A stretch of 64,000 nt of DNA from Syngnathus acus. Taxonomy: Eukaryota > Chordata > Actinopteri > Syngnathiformes > Syngnathidae. The notes beneath the pieces are model-generated. The model made no database searches, was not told where the DNA came from, and saw only the letters and a program-made list of their open reading frames with translations. The DNA is taken from contig NC_051108.1 of the NCBI RefSeq assembly GCF_901709675.1, positions 7,052,631-7,116,630 on the forward strand, in the 5' to 3' direction. Both the position numbers and the translations under genes were made by a program. Positions 1 to 20,959 of this stretch are shown piece after piece; position 1 is the first letter of the stretch, and each line of letters starts with the position of its first letter.

Positions 1-10
1 TTCTTAACAG

Positions 11-9364
<9,354 letters not shown>

Positions 9365-9882
9365 TGCGCTCAAAAGGTTCTTAAGAATTCTACTTATTTA
9401 TTATTTATCAGTGATTTTCTTTGCGTCTGAGTGGCTTTTTTTTTTTTTTTTTTTGCAGGATTGTTTACCTGAAATAGCAGCGACCTCATTTCAATGCCGC
9501 TAATTCTAAAATAGGACTTCAGCTCTGAAACAAAGTTATTTATTATCATTGTTATTACGCATGATTGTTTTTGTTGTGGAATTTTCTCATGTAAACTATC
9601 ACAATCTTATTTTATAATGTTCACTTCACAACTCAACTTAGTGGTTGGTCTGTCAGTGAAACTTCCATATTGACGATTGAGGATTTTGTAATAGTGATGA
9701 CCGCTGAATGTTGAATCCTCACGGGTAGTTTAAACATCAATAAGTCATCAAAAGTCCCCGCCAGTGACACTTTTGACGTGGTTGCTTCGACAGATCTCGT
9801 AAGAGATTTGTTTATTTGTGTTATCTGCTTCATTTCCACATTGTATACGTAATATTAGAATTGAAGTGAAGCGAATTTTTAG

Positions 9883-9888
9883 AATAAA
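9883..9888 (+). terminator. ift172 polyadenylation signal
   Basis: AATAAA lies 519 bp after the ift172 stop codon, in AT-rich sequence, followed by a TG-rich stretch (9915-9930) typical of a downstream element. The region 9365-9900 is therefore probably the 3' UTR. Confidence 0.6.
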
Positions 9889-9899
9889 GCATAAAATGT

Positions 9900-12800
9900 A
9901 GAAAACTTGAAGCGCTGTGTGTGTGTTTTGGATGTACGATGTCGACTCAAATCAAACTTAGTTTTACATCTTTCTGAGTCACCCCATCTGGTCGCCAAGG
10001 AAACACATCCCCCCATCTTGCTTGGGATGGCATTATCATCAAATTTTTTCAAAGTAAAGAAAAGTCAACATGATTTGATGTCTCTCCTCTGTGTGATGCA
10101 AAAAACAATAGTCACTAGGAATTTGTACACCAATTGTCTTTTATTTGGTCAAACAGATACAATAAATCGTGAGCATAAAAAGATCATCATGTTCCAGAGG
10201 TATTTAAGAATGTTTGCTTGTGCAACTCTACTGCATCACACAATTAGCTTTATGATGCAGAATATTACAAACCTTTAAAACCGCACAGACATCAGCGTTA
10301 ACGTAAGCATGAAAATAGAACACAAAGAAGAGCACTTGTGACATTTTAACAATTAAAATCCCCCAAAATTAGGTTTGAACATTTTGGGGACATTTTTCAA
10401 AGGCAATCGGCACATTCACATTCTTGTGATATTTGTTGCCATAATTTTGCTTAATTTTGAATTCTTTTATCTTATTGAGTAATTGTAATTGATTTCTTTG
10501 TGGCCATGCCATAAAAATTCATTACATGTTCCATATATTTACTGATGTCACATGTCTTCTTTTTTTTTATTCTTGTGTTTGAATTGTTTCTAATGTGCTG
10601 TTGTTGTCATGAGGCTTCTCTCTTGGCATTCACCGCGTGCCTTAATTGTATGGACATTTAAATCAAGGTCCGCTGTGAACACGACGAGAGACAACCCGCT
10701 TTTCACGTGATCGCCGACTGCATCGGCTGGCCTACTTTTCCTGCAGCCCCCCTCCCCCTTCATGCCCCCCCAACATGGATCCCTCTGTTCAATTCTAGCG
10801 CAATGCCTCCAGTGTCATCCTTGCATGCACCTCCATCACCTTCACTTGTGACCTTGTGGCTGCCACACCAAGTGAGTGTTTGCACAAAGCACACACACAC
10901 AAGTCAATCATTGAACAATTACACTAAGATCATGTTTATGCATTTTCATTTCAGTCTCAAAATCTTGTCTTTACATGCCAATGGCAAGCGAGTCGCAAGA
11001 GACCCGAGGGTGTAAATTAAAAATTTTCGACACCGGGATTTCGCAGTTAATTCACCGTGGTACTCAAATGGTGCAGGTTTTTGCGCACAGGCGGCAGGTA
11101 AAAGCAGAGGAATGGCCCTTTAGGCCGCACTCGGGCCCATTAAAACCTCCAGCCTCCATTATCTAGTAGCCATAATGCACCTTCTTATAGAGTGCTGCAT
11201 TAATGGCTCAGCTGCAGGGGTGGTGATGGGAGGGAGGAGGGTTGGTGGAAACGATGATGCTGATGCTGGGACTTGACATCATCACCCATATCAGGACCCC
11301 CCCCACCAAAAAAAAAAAAAAGATCAAACAAAAAACGGACGTCCTGCAGCATTTTTGTGTGAAAATGGAACTGCAGTATCACATGCTAATGACCTAGATA
11401 GCGAGCAGTAAGGGAGGGTGGGAGGGGGGTTGGGGCTCGCTTGCCTTTTGTGGGGGTTGTGCGTAAACCTGACGCTCAGAGAAATTGCAACGGAATCACA
11501 AATTGTGTGCATTTAAATGATGTTAGATGACATTTACAGTGTGTTAAATGTGATTCAATTGGAAGCATTTATTTTAGACGCGGGCGTATGCGCAGTCTCG
11601 TACAACTTGCGCATGCACAGCACAACTGCACGTTGCGTCCTTTTTTTTGTGCGGCTTCGGCGCAGCACTGAAATTTAGGTTTAAAAGGGCCAAATTTATA
11701 CATGGACGATAAAACGAAATCAAAACATTAAGTACAGTTCAAACAATACCTGTCAGGGAAAATGGCGCAGTTTCCCCCCTCCCCTCGATTTGTTTCTTTT
11801 TTTTTTTTTTTTTTTTTTACCGCATGGAAGCGATGGAAGAAGGCCGATGCGGACGAGTCTGCACGTGTCCCATCGATCGAGCGCTTTAGAGCGGCTTAGC
11901 GAGCGCGCTTCACCCGGTCGGAGCCCTACGCCGGAGGTCCGCACCGGGGGGGGGGGGGGGTTATGCTGCGGAGACTGCATAAGGAGCAGGGATGCGGACG
12001 TCGGACCTACATCCTTTTGTTGTCGTCGTTGTTCTTGCATCCCCAACTGAGTCCAGGTCAGCTCCCGAGGCATTCCAACGAGAATAGTGGATCCGAAAAT
12101 GTTTTGGGAGCGCATGAGGCTGCAGCAGGATAAGGATGAGGATGAGGATGAAGGATGACGATGAGGAGCTGGGCGCAGTCAGATGGAGAGAGGATGGGGA
12201 GGGGTGGTCCTCTGTTACATCCTCAGCCTCCAGCTCTGCACCCCCGCCCACCCTCTTGCGTCCTCTTCTGTGTACCAGCTCAATGAAAGGCCAATCTATT
12301 TTATGCTTTTTAATCTATCACGAACAAATCACATATGAGCTAAATAGACATTGAAACACACATCGCAAAATATGACAAAGTAAATGTTCTCTGGGCTTTC
12401 AAGGCTATTGAAAAGATGCTGTGTATTGTTTTTGTCATTTGTCGTTAAATGGAGGCCTTCACTCCAATTTGGTTTCATTGCGCAGCACATTTCTCCTCCC
12501 CACCGTCGTTTTGGTCATTCCAAAGTGAACTTAAAAGGAGTGGTCCACATGGTCGTTTTGCATCTCCTGTCCATTCCTCCCCCACTCAAGCTTGCAGACT
12601 GACTGATGGGGACTGGACCGCGCCACTGCAACTACACACTCCATAAATATTATTAAGAGACACCTCAAAGTGTCATAAACACAATTTTTATGGTGGCATG
12701 GTGCAGCGTGAATATTTCGGTCGATAAATTATTTAAATAATAGGTATGTGTAAAACTAAGGTAACCAGTGCAATGATGTGTGTATGATGTCATTTTGATG

Positions 12801-13010
12801 CGGCAAAAGCAGCACGGAGGTCAATAATTGTCTCTGAGAATGCATTTAATATTTATTAGTCTAATACGAGTACGACTTCCTGTGCTTGTCATGAGTGTTG
12901 GTTGACAAAGTTAAGTAACTTATGCAGTTACACAAACATGACTTGGGTAAGCAGGTGGATTACGTGAATAAGCTAACCGAAATAGTGTTAAACCGGGCGT
13001 GTCTTGTTCG
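9900..13010. other. Intergenic region between ift172 and msrA
   Basis: I see no gene here. The first kilobase is AT-rich. A block at about 11090-11220 has the complex, homeobox-core-containing look of a conserved noncoding element. A GC- and CpG-rich block lies at about 11780-12260. Homopolymer runs occur at 11799-11819 (T) and 11946-11960 (G). Short ORFs here have no recognisable domains. Confidence 0.5.
11780..12260. promoter_or_regulatory. CpG-rich block, candidate unassigned promoter
   Basis: Many CpG dinucleotides (for example around 11840-11940 and 11990-12030) stand out from AT-rich surroundings. The block does not coincide with the start of a recognised gene: msrA starts about 750 bp further on. 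A GAGTCCAG/GTCAGC string near 12050 could serve as a splice donor on the plus strand. It may be a promoter or first exon of an unrecognised transcript, or simply a GC-rich patch. Confidence 0.3.
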
Positions 13011-16000
13011 ATGATGATCTCCTCCTACAACGCCTCCAGAAGTCTTTTTTGGCGACAGTTTGTCAACAGTCGGATGGGAGACATGAGCTCCAAGATTCAC
13101 ATGCCAAGCCCGGATAAAGCGCTACCCGGCCGGACTGAAGCCATCAAAGTAGCGGGTAAGTCTCCATTGGTTTAGCTTTAGCATGCTCTATTAGTTTAGC
13201 TTTAGCATGCTATCTCGGGGATGACGGCCCGATTTTATCGCGACTACACTAGATTACAATAATTAGTTCATGTGGATATGATTGGTGGACACATTAATCG
13301 CTCAATGATGGTCGGAATCAACTCTTAATTGTGTGAAAATGAGTTAATGTTTGTTTCCATTTCAACAGTTGTGCGCATGCGTACACTTCCGCATAAACTA
13401 CGTAGGAAAGGAATTCAAGATTCAAGAGTTTTTTTATTCGCCATGTTTGAGCGTGCCAATCAAGGAATTTGACTTCAGTAAATCACAGCCTCTGTTCAAC
13501 ATTTAGGTGACTAACAACACTCAGGACATGTGAAAAATGGCAAATATTCTCAAACATCCCCTGATCTTAAACTCCCAAGAGGGCAAGGAAGAACTCAAAA
13601 CTCCAGCTAGGGGAACTGAGAAACCTTGAGAAGAGACCACAGATGGGAAGGTCCCTTATCCAGGATGACCAGGCTGCAATGGATGCAGAGAGGACACAAA
13701 GTACAAACAGTTCATGCAAGTCTGAAGTTGCAGCTTCGAAAACTCCCCAATCGGTGCAGTCAAAGCAGGCTTAGGATGAGGAGAAGCGGCAGTAAAAGAG
13801 GCTAAAATGTGCATGATGATTGACTCGTTGCATACTTGATATGTAGTTAAACAAAATAAACAGCAAAAATGAGTCTACTTCATAGGGGTAGGCAATTATA
13901 GACATGCATTGCATTGTTGTGATAACGTCACGTGACAATCAGGACACGTTTCGGACCGTCCTAACATTCGTCCATCTGCTTACACAGGAGATGTACTCTT
14001 TATTTTTAGGATTTGAGATGGGCAGTGTGTGTGTGTCGGAAACAAGACCGCTGTCAGCTTTTATCTGGCAGCCGTTCCCGTTGGCACCACGGCGCTCCCC
14101 CTCTTCAGTACGAGTGCTGAGTGTTGGCGCGCCATGAATAGCCGTTCACTGGCATAGCTGCCGGAACAGAAGAGCATCCAGTTATCTGCCTTTGCCTTTC
14201 ACACAGAAACCATCCACGGCAGGATGTTGCTTCATTTGGATGTGCTTTCACACAGCAACACAGCATCCTGCCATCAGATTAGATCATTGCCATCCAGGGA
14301 AAGGGGAGGTGGTTCGGTGGGGGTCAAACAGAAATAGAGCAGCACTTATATGTACCGTGTGTATAAAAATGTGTGTGTGCGTGCGTGTCATAAAGCATCT
14401 ACCATTGTTGTTTTGATAAGGTTATTATGGTGCTGATGGACGCACATACAAACACACACGCTCGCTCATTGTAAATTAATAATGATGCCGATAATAATGA
14501 TCATGATAATAGTAATGCACACATTAACATTTGTCCCCATTTTATGTGATTGGTATTTTACTTATAAAAACATCAGTGAGGTCTTTGGTAAATCGACTTT
14601 GACATTAGTCGACTCCAAAATAAATATTTGTTCCATGTTCTTCCTCAGCCAAACATGATGTGAACGGCAACACAACCACGCCACCGTTCCCAGAAGATAC
14701 GCAGATGGTTGTTTTTGGTGAGTAGGTGGTCCAACAATCTTCAGACCAGAAGTATGTGTTTTTTCTGAATTGTGTATTTATACTGTAGGTTTTTTATTCC
14801 TTCATTCCTGTGGTATCTCGCAGGGATGGGCTGCTTCTGGGGCGCAGAGAGGAAGTTTTGGAGTCAGAAAGGCGTTTATTCCACTCAGGTGGGCTATGCC
14901 GGGGGATACACGCCTAACCCCACCTACAACGAAGTGTGCTCAGGTACACACAAACACATTTATTTTTCAATATTACATAACATAAATGTAACATAATGTG
15001 GTGTTAAGGCATGACAGGCCACACCGAGGTGGTCCGAGTGGTCTTTTGTCCAAACCAGATTCCCTTCTCTAATCTGCTCAAGGTCTTCTGGGAAAGCCAT
15101 AACCCAACGCAAGGTCAGTATGGATGCTCAACGCTGCATATTTTTTCTCAGAATATTTTAAAAAGTGCTACGTTAACTGTCTAAATTTTGCTCGGTTATT
15201 GGTGGATGTCATGTGAAACAGTACAGTGAAATTCTTCATTTTTTTTTTGGTAAGGTATGCGTCAGGGCAACGACGTGGGTACGTCGTACCGATCGGCAAT
15301 CTACACTTGCTCCCAGCAGCAACTAGAGGAGGCACTCGCGTCCCGAGATCAATATCAGAAGGTAGGCGCGACATCATCCGTGGTTACTGATGAGCGTCGT
15401 GGTCACATCAGTGTGAGTTTTTTTTTTTTTTTTGTCAACGTGATGCAATTGTGTCACCACTCCGTTTGGTCATGACTTGATGTCAACTTGATAGGAATTA
15501 TGTGGTGAGCGTATCTATTTGCTTTCTTCTGTTTTCTCACCAGATTGTACATGGCCCCCACCCCACCTCAATCCACCACCCCCCTCCCGCTCCCATCTGT
15601 GTGTGCGTGTGTGTGAGCAGTTGGCCCAAAGCAAAAACGCGTACACACACACACATTTGCCAAACCATCTGGGTCCTAAATCTGTCCCCCGCTAAAGTCG
15701 CTTGAGTTGCAAAACTAACACAAGCACATACACGATGTTCCTAAAATCTTTAATTTCATTTATTTATTTGAAGTGTCATTTTGCTTGTGTGTGTGAGACA
15801 TTCTACAGTTTTAGGTTTTACCTTGATGTCGTTTAATTGGACCGAAATTAAGAATGAATCCTTTTGCTAATAATGACAGCTGAGGTGATTGGACAGTTTG
15901 TAATTTTGCATCCCATAATAAAAATTGATTATCGCTGGGTTTGCTCGTGCAGGTTCTGACGGAAGAAGGTTTCGGAAGCATCACAACAGAGGTTGCGGAA

Positions 16001-16123
16001 GGAAAGCCATTTTACTCTGCCGAGGATTACCACCAGCAATACCTTCACAAGAACCCAGGCGGCTACTGCGGGCTGGGCGGGACTGGAGTCTCCTGTCCAA
16101 TAGGAATCAAGGCAAAGGTCTAA
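13011..16123 (+). CDS. msrA: Peptide methionine (S)-S-oxide reductase
   Basis: Reduces methionine S-sulfoxide in proteins using thioredoxin, repairing oxidative damage. Six exons: 13011-13155, 14649-14717, 14824-14943, 15009-15113, 15255-15361, 15953-16123. They total 717 nt, or 238 residues. The active site is GCFWG in exon 3, with the catalytic Cys. Other family motifs are [15 protein letters not shown] and NPTQGMRQGND. The C-terminus has the resolving cysteines in [16 protein letters not shown]. The N-terminus before the core is basic and Ser/Arg-rich ([20 protein letters not shown]), consistent with a mitochondrial presequence. Inner Mets at MGDMSS could give a cytosolic form, as known for mammalian MSRA. 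I chose the first ATG of the MM pair because it is in frame and directly precedes the targeting-like stretch. Confidence 0.95.
13156..14648 (+). other. msrA intron 1 (1.5 kb)
   Basis: The intron contains a short direct repeat just after the donor (13170-13187 and 13194-13211), a dispersed LINE-like repeat (about 13420-13790), a perfect GTCACGTGAC palindrome at 13927-13936, and a complex non-repetitive block around 14140-14310. No coding exon is needed here, because exons 1 and 2 join in frame. Confidence 0.55.
13420..13790 (-). repeat. LINE 3'-end-like dispersed repeat
   Basis: It starts with a duplicated ATTCAAG tail (TTCAAGATTCAAGAG) next to a TTTTTTTATT stretch. It continues into text I recognise as part of a recurrent teleost L2/CR1-like 3' region (CTTGAGAAGAGACCACAGATG, GATGACCAGGCTGCAATGGA segments). 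No ORF remains. The family assignment is tentative and the right edge is uncertain. Confidence 0.4.
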
Positions 16124-17237
16124 CGGCTAATCGTGGCCATGGATCATCACAATCCTAAAACATTAAATCAGGTTTTTATTTGGCATTTTATGGGAATTAC
16201 TTTTGAATATGTTGTACTGTTAGTTTTGCTGGAGTTACTTCAGTCCCTGTCTTGGAACTATGGCCAAGCTTAGTCATTGGTGGAGGAGCTCAGTGTCACC
16301 ACTTACTGCCGGCAGAGGGCAACAGAGAAGCGTCTTAATTCATCTCCAGTGCAGTGTTGCTTCACTTCTCTCATAAATGATTAAACACATTATTAATACT
16401 TACGTTTTTGACTGTGATTGTAATTTCAACATCTGTCATCAAGGTAACGATGATCAGTGCATGTCATGAATTATCGTGTTGCTGCTGAAAAAATGCAAGG
16501 ACATTACTATTCCAATAATGTACGTGCGCGACAAGAACAATCGCCGAAAACACAAATCACCGCTACAAGCTGTAACGTAAAATACAAACGATTAAATGAT
16601 TAGATTTATATACGGTAAAAAACAAAACCAGCAAATGGAACGCGTTAGACGGGTTTCTGTTGCCGTCGTCGCCTTGGTAACGTGCTGTTTCCCATTGGGT
16701 GTCTCACTAAAACGGTTCCGAAAGAAACAAGCTCATTGGCGTTGTGCCATTGATGTTTGTTGCGTCGGATATGTTTATTTGTCACGATATGTAAACGGTA
16801 CATGACGTCCTTAAAAAAATAGTATTTGGTTTTAATTTGAGGATGTTTATTACAAAAAATCTAAAGAAGCACAAGTATTAACAATTTCACAGCCTTCTTT
16901 AATCGTGGCGACAAATTAGCATTTTGTGCCCACGTGACATCTAAATTGCGGCCCCAATTTTTATTCCTCTTAAAATGTCAACACTGTTTAGCATAAATGA
17001 AATACAATAATCCGATTTGTGTAGGTCGTAAATACAGTGTTACAGTTTTCACAGAGGAATGACCTAATTTGGGTCAATCGTATTTCAAGGTTAAGTTCCT
17101 CATTTCATAACCCTTGTTCTTGTTTTTTTTTCAAGACAGTTTTTGCAATATGACCACATAAAATGCCATTTAACGTCTGGGCCTCCATAATGATGGACTC
17201 TGACTTCAGACAATAAAATAACACATCCAAATATCAT
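16124..17237. other. Intergenic between msrA and GPCR copy 1
   Basis: This is the msrA 3' flank, with ATTAAA at 16162-16167 as a possible polyadenylation signal, followed by the minus-strand 3' flank of the first receptor gene. CCGGCAGAGGGC near 16309 resembles a CTCF half-match. I see no further gene. Confidence 0.5.
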
Positions 17238-18609
17238 TCATACTTGAAAGTTCTCAACCATTGGCAAAGAGAGGCTCCTGCCTGCAGAGGTCGTCGTAGT
17301 AGTCATTGTTGTGGTTTTGGCCTTACACAGTCTCTTGTGCAGGAAAGTCGGACAGAAGGTGTTCAGGTAGGCGTCCTTAAAGCCCGAGTGGCAGAAGCAG
17401 TAGACCAGCGGGTCCAGCAGGCAGTCGGTGTAGGACAGCACCATGAGCGAGTCGTTCACCTGAACCATCACACCCTCGGTCTCCTGCCATCCTTTCAGAC
17501 GCACGAATAGCAATGCTGCTCGGGCGACGGCGCACGGCAGGAAGCAAACGGAGAAGATGACCATCACCGACATAACCACACACATGGCCCGCCTCAATTT
17601 GGCCTTTTCTCCCACCGTCTTCCTCCTGAGCCGATGGACGGTGCGCACCGTGCAGTAGAGCAAGATGATGAAAGGGATGAGGATTTGCGAGAAGAACACA
17701 ACCTATGGCCGAGAACTACCGTGAGAAAACATGCCCGCTTCTGCGTGTACAATTGTGTTTTTTAAAGAACGTGATGGGCTCAGTACCTCTCTGGAGGTGT
17801 CTGTGATGTCATGGTAGATGGTCTCCACGACTCGTCCGTGGCTGTTGCAGCACTCGAAGCTCCGGACCATGATCGGGATGGTGAGCGGCAATAGAAGCAG
17901 CCAGATCACCACCGAGATTTCCGGAGACTTCTTCAGGACCTTGAGAAATCCCCAGAAAAATGAAAGATTTTCTGCTATTATTAAAGTTGCTCAGGGAGCG
18001 ATTTCCAACACAGCCTGAGGATTACCTTGACGAAGTTCCTCCGTCCGAGGTGCACCACGTTGAAGTAACGGTCCAGGGTCAGGGTGACTAAGAAGGCGAT
18101 GCTGGCCCCGCGGTTGAGGAAGAGCATGAAGAGCATGGTCCTGCACAGCCCGGGATTGGTACTTCGCCTCTGGCCCAGCTGGTAGCTGTAGGACTCGCCG
18201 GGAAGGCAGGCCACCAGCAGAAAGTCGGCCACCACGATGTTGAACAGAAACACGCTCTTGTTCTTCCAGAACTTGAACCTCCATGAATCATAAGGAATGA
18301 TGTTTCAATGCATGGTATTTGTTCATTGTGATGAATGAAATAACAGAATAATATGTTTATGTGAGGTAAGGCAGTTCAAAAATCAGTTTCAGGCATTTTC
18401 TACTTTTCATGGGAAAACAGGAATCATATGTCGACCAAATATGAGAGGTGGAGATACCTGAAGAGGAAGATGTAGAGGACGGAGAGGTTGAGAGGCAGAC
18501 CGAGCGCAAACTGTCCCACGATGATCCCGGAGAGGACATTGTACGTCGCGGGGTTCGTCACGTTGCAGTGGTCCAACTTGTTGTCCACGGCCGACGAGTT
18601 GGTTCCCAT
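17238..18609 (-). CDS. Hydroxycarboxylic acid receptor-like class A GPCR, copy 1
   Basis: A seven-helix receptor of the HCAR/OXER1/GPR31 group, expected to be Gi-coupled at the plasma membrane. Exons in transcription order: 18609-18458, 18278-18026, 17939-17787, 17702-17238. They total 1023 nt, or 340 residues. Visible hallmarks are an N-glycosylation-rich N-terminus (MGTNSS), TM2 VFLFNIVVADFLL, and TM3 MLFMLFLNRGAS followed by DRYFNVVH. The Arg in LNRGAS aligns with the TM3 Arg that holds the ligand carboxylate in human HCAR2. TM6 has CFLPC and TM7 has LLDPLVYCF. The C-tail is Thr-rich. The ligand cannot be told from sequence. The closest relative is the next gene on the same strand. I leave the symbol blank because HCAR, OXER1 and GPR31 orthology needs a tree. 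Confidence 0.87.
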
Positions 18610-20959
18610 CCTCCTGCTCTGTCTCTGCTTCTCTTCGTCCAGGAGAGTGACGTCGAGTTTGAGTCACATTCCGAGGAAGCACTCGGTTAGTGAACACCGG
18701 GCTCAAAGGTGCTGACTGCTGCTAGACATATGAGTGGCGGTATAAGAGCCAGCCCACCCCCCCACACACACACGCAAACAGACCAACTGAGAGAAGGAGC
18801 TTCATACTTGGAGGTGTGGTTTCAAGTCAGGCCTCCCCGCATCTTCTCGCTTGGGCTCCCATTTTTTCCACACATCCAAACTGAATGATTACATTACAAG
18901 TCGACGGTGTTTCCCGAGCTCTTTGCTGGAAAATCCTGTGAAATTCCTCAGGTGGTTGTGACAGGCAGTCACTCATGTCTGCTCATGTCCCGCAATGCGG
19001 AAGACCCCCTGACATGGCCACGGCCGTCTGGATCTTTGTTTGATGATGCATTGATGCATTGTTTATCTGTCTGACTTGGGATGACGCATTTATTAGTTGT
19101 AGTGGATTACACACTTGGGGGAAAAATATTTGAAAAGAAGTACTTGTAGTGGTTGAGGCCCACGATAAAAGATAGTGTTTATTGGAGGCGAGGCATTTAT
19201 TTGCTAAAGCGGATGTATTAGAAGCTTGTTTGGAGTGAAGCTCTTTAAACCATTACCTTTCCTGACAAAGATGCCTCGAAACCTCACATGGCAATCATTT
19301 ATTTGCTGGTTAATCGCTTGGCTTCTCAGGCAATCTGTGACGTTGCCATGGCGATAACAAAAAGAATTTGAAGATGGCGCAGATAGTCAAGTTCACGGGA
19401 GGAGGAAGTTGTTTGTCTTGTAGCTTCCTCCCACGTACATGCCTCTTACCGACCGCACATCTTATTTCGCAATCTCATCTCTACCTCCTCGAATGCCCCG
19501 CTTCAGAGGCGTAGCCAGGAATTTTTCCAGTAGGGGCGCACGCCCACAGGAAAAAAAATCGAACATAACCCACGCCGTTCGCTGATCGCTAAAACAACAT
19601 CCGGGTCCGGGAGGCAAACGGTGAATGGATAACATCGCGCACATAGAATAGCGCAAGCACATTCGCGCAAGACCGAACACGGAACAAAAAAACGGCATGA
19701 AAATGAAGAATCGAAAAAGCTCGATTTTTTTTTTTTTCAACCGGGGCGCAGGGAGTCCTAACCGGGGCGCCGCCCCGGCTCGCCCCGGCTTGGCTACGCC
19801 TCTGCCCCGCTTCAAGATCGGTTAGCTATTCCATCGGCTCCGACATGAGCTAGCTGCTACTTTGTCGCTCAGCCAGATTCGCTACAACTTTATACCGCAA
19901 TCAAAAAGCAGCATTCGGGGTTTCGATGAGTCTAAAACCGATGACTCAGTCCCGGGAAAAACCTTGTTCATCTTTCCTGCTCATCATCTTGCTCATCAGT
20001 TATCAACTTTCAGTTTGCGCGCCGCGACACATCCCACCGCATCATCGCCAGCTTCTTTTCCATCAGACCAAAACTGTAGTTGTGTCCCGACACGTCCATC
20101 CACACAAACACATAATGTTATGACAACATAATGTAAAGTTAGAATGAATCAAAGTTAATCGAAGTGCGCCCACTGCCTGACCTCTATTTTTAGACGCACA
20201 GACACATGTGCCCACTTGCCCTCTGGATGACATCACAGGCCGTGTCACGTGACGACATCATCGAGGTGACCAGGTCATGATTTCCTCTGATACCTTCCAT
20301 GGTAGGCAATATACCAATGTATAGTTTTGATTGTCTCGTCGTTTAATGTTGTTTAGGTAAGTATGCAATTAAAAATATATATATTATATTTATAAATGTA
20401 TTTAAAATGCACTTTCACACTGGAACTTTTGTAGGACACGAACAGTTTATGATTGGACATTCCTTTTGGAATGAAACCTGACCTCCATTTAGCCTTTAAG
20501 GAAATCAGGATTGACAAAGTGACATGAATAATAGTCATCTTCCCGTTATGACCTTCAGTTGTTGCGCAACGCACAGTGTGAAATCATATGGGATTGTTGA
20601 TTATTTCGTCACATTTCGGATGGATGCTTCATTAGGTACACTATCCATTGTAGAAAAAAAAGGCTTCAAATTAAAAATATGTCATCTTTATTTATTTACA
20701 AATAATGACCTCGACAAATTACATGCTAGTAGAAGACCTTTTGATAAACAAAATCTCATTTTCAATATCATATTCAAGATAATCTTGTTAACTTGTTACC
20801 AAAGAAGATATTTTCATTCAGTCAGTAATTGGTTTTGAAAACCAAGACAAATGTGTCCGCTTTAAATCCAGAACGTCAGACCTCTCCTCCGCCGTAAAAT
20901 AACAGAATCAGGTATGGTCCCAGTTTACCAATGAAGTCCACGTTGTGGCGGCTCGCCTC
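18610..20959. other. Intergenic between the two GPCR genes
   Basis: This region holds the probable promoter of copy 1 (TATAAG-like string near 18741 on the plus strand, CA-rich tract at 18764-18776), an hAT-type short element with target duplication (19496-19812), and a GTCACGTGAC palindrome at 20244-20253. The AT-rich 20350-20880 contains a probable minus-strand polyadenylation signal for copy 2 (TTTATT near 20688). No credible ORF. Confidence 0.5.
19504..19804. mobile_element. Short non-autonomous hAT-type element (MITE)
   Basis: The 301-bp element begins CAGAGGCGTAGCCA and ends with its inverted copy TGGCTACGCCTCTG. It is flanked by identical 8-bp direct repeats CCCCGCTT at 19496-19503 and 19805-19812. 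Terminal CAG and an 8-bp duplication are hAT hallmarks. It has no transposase. The perfect duplication suggests a fairly recent insertion. Confidence 0.9.
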
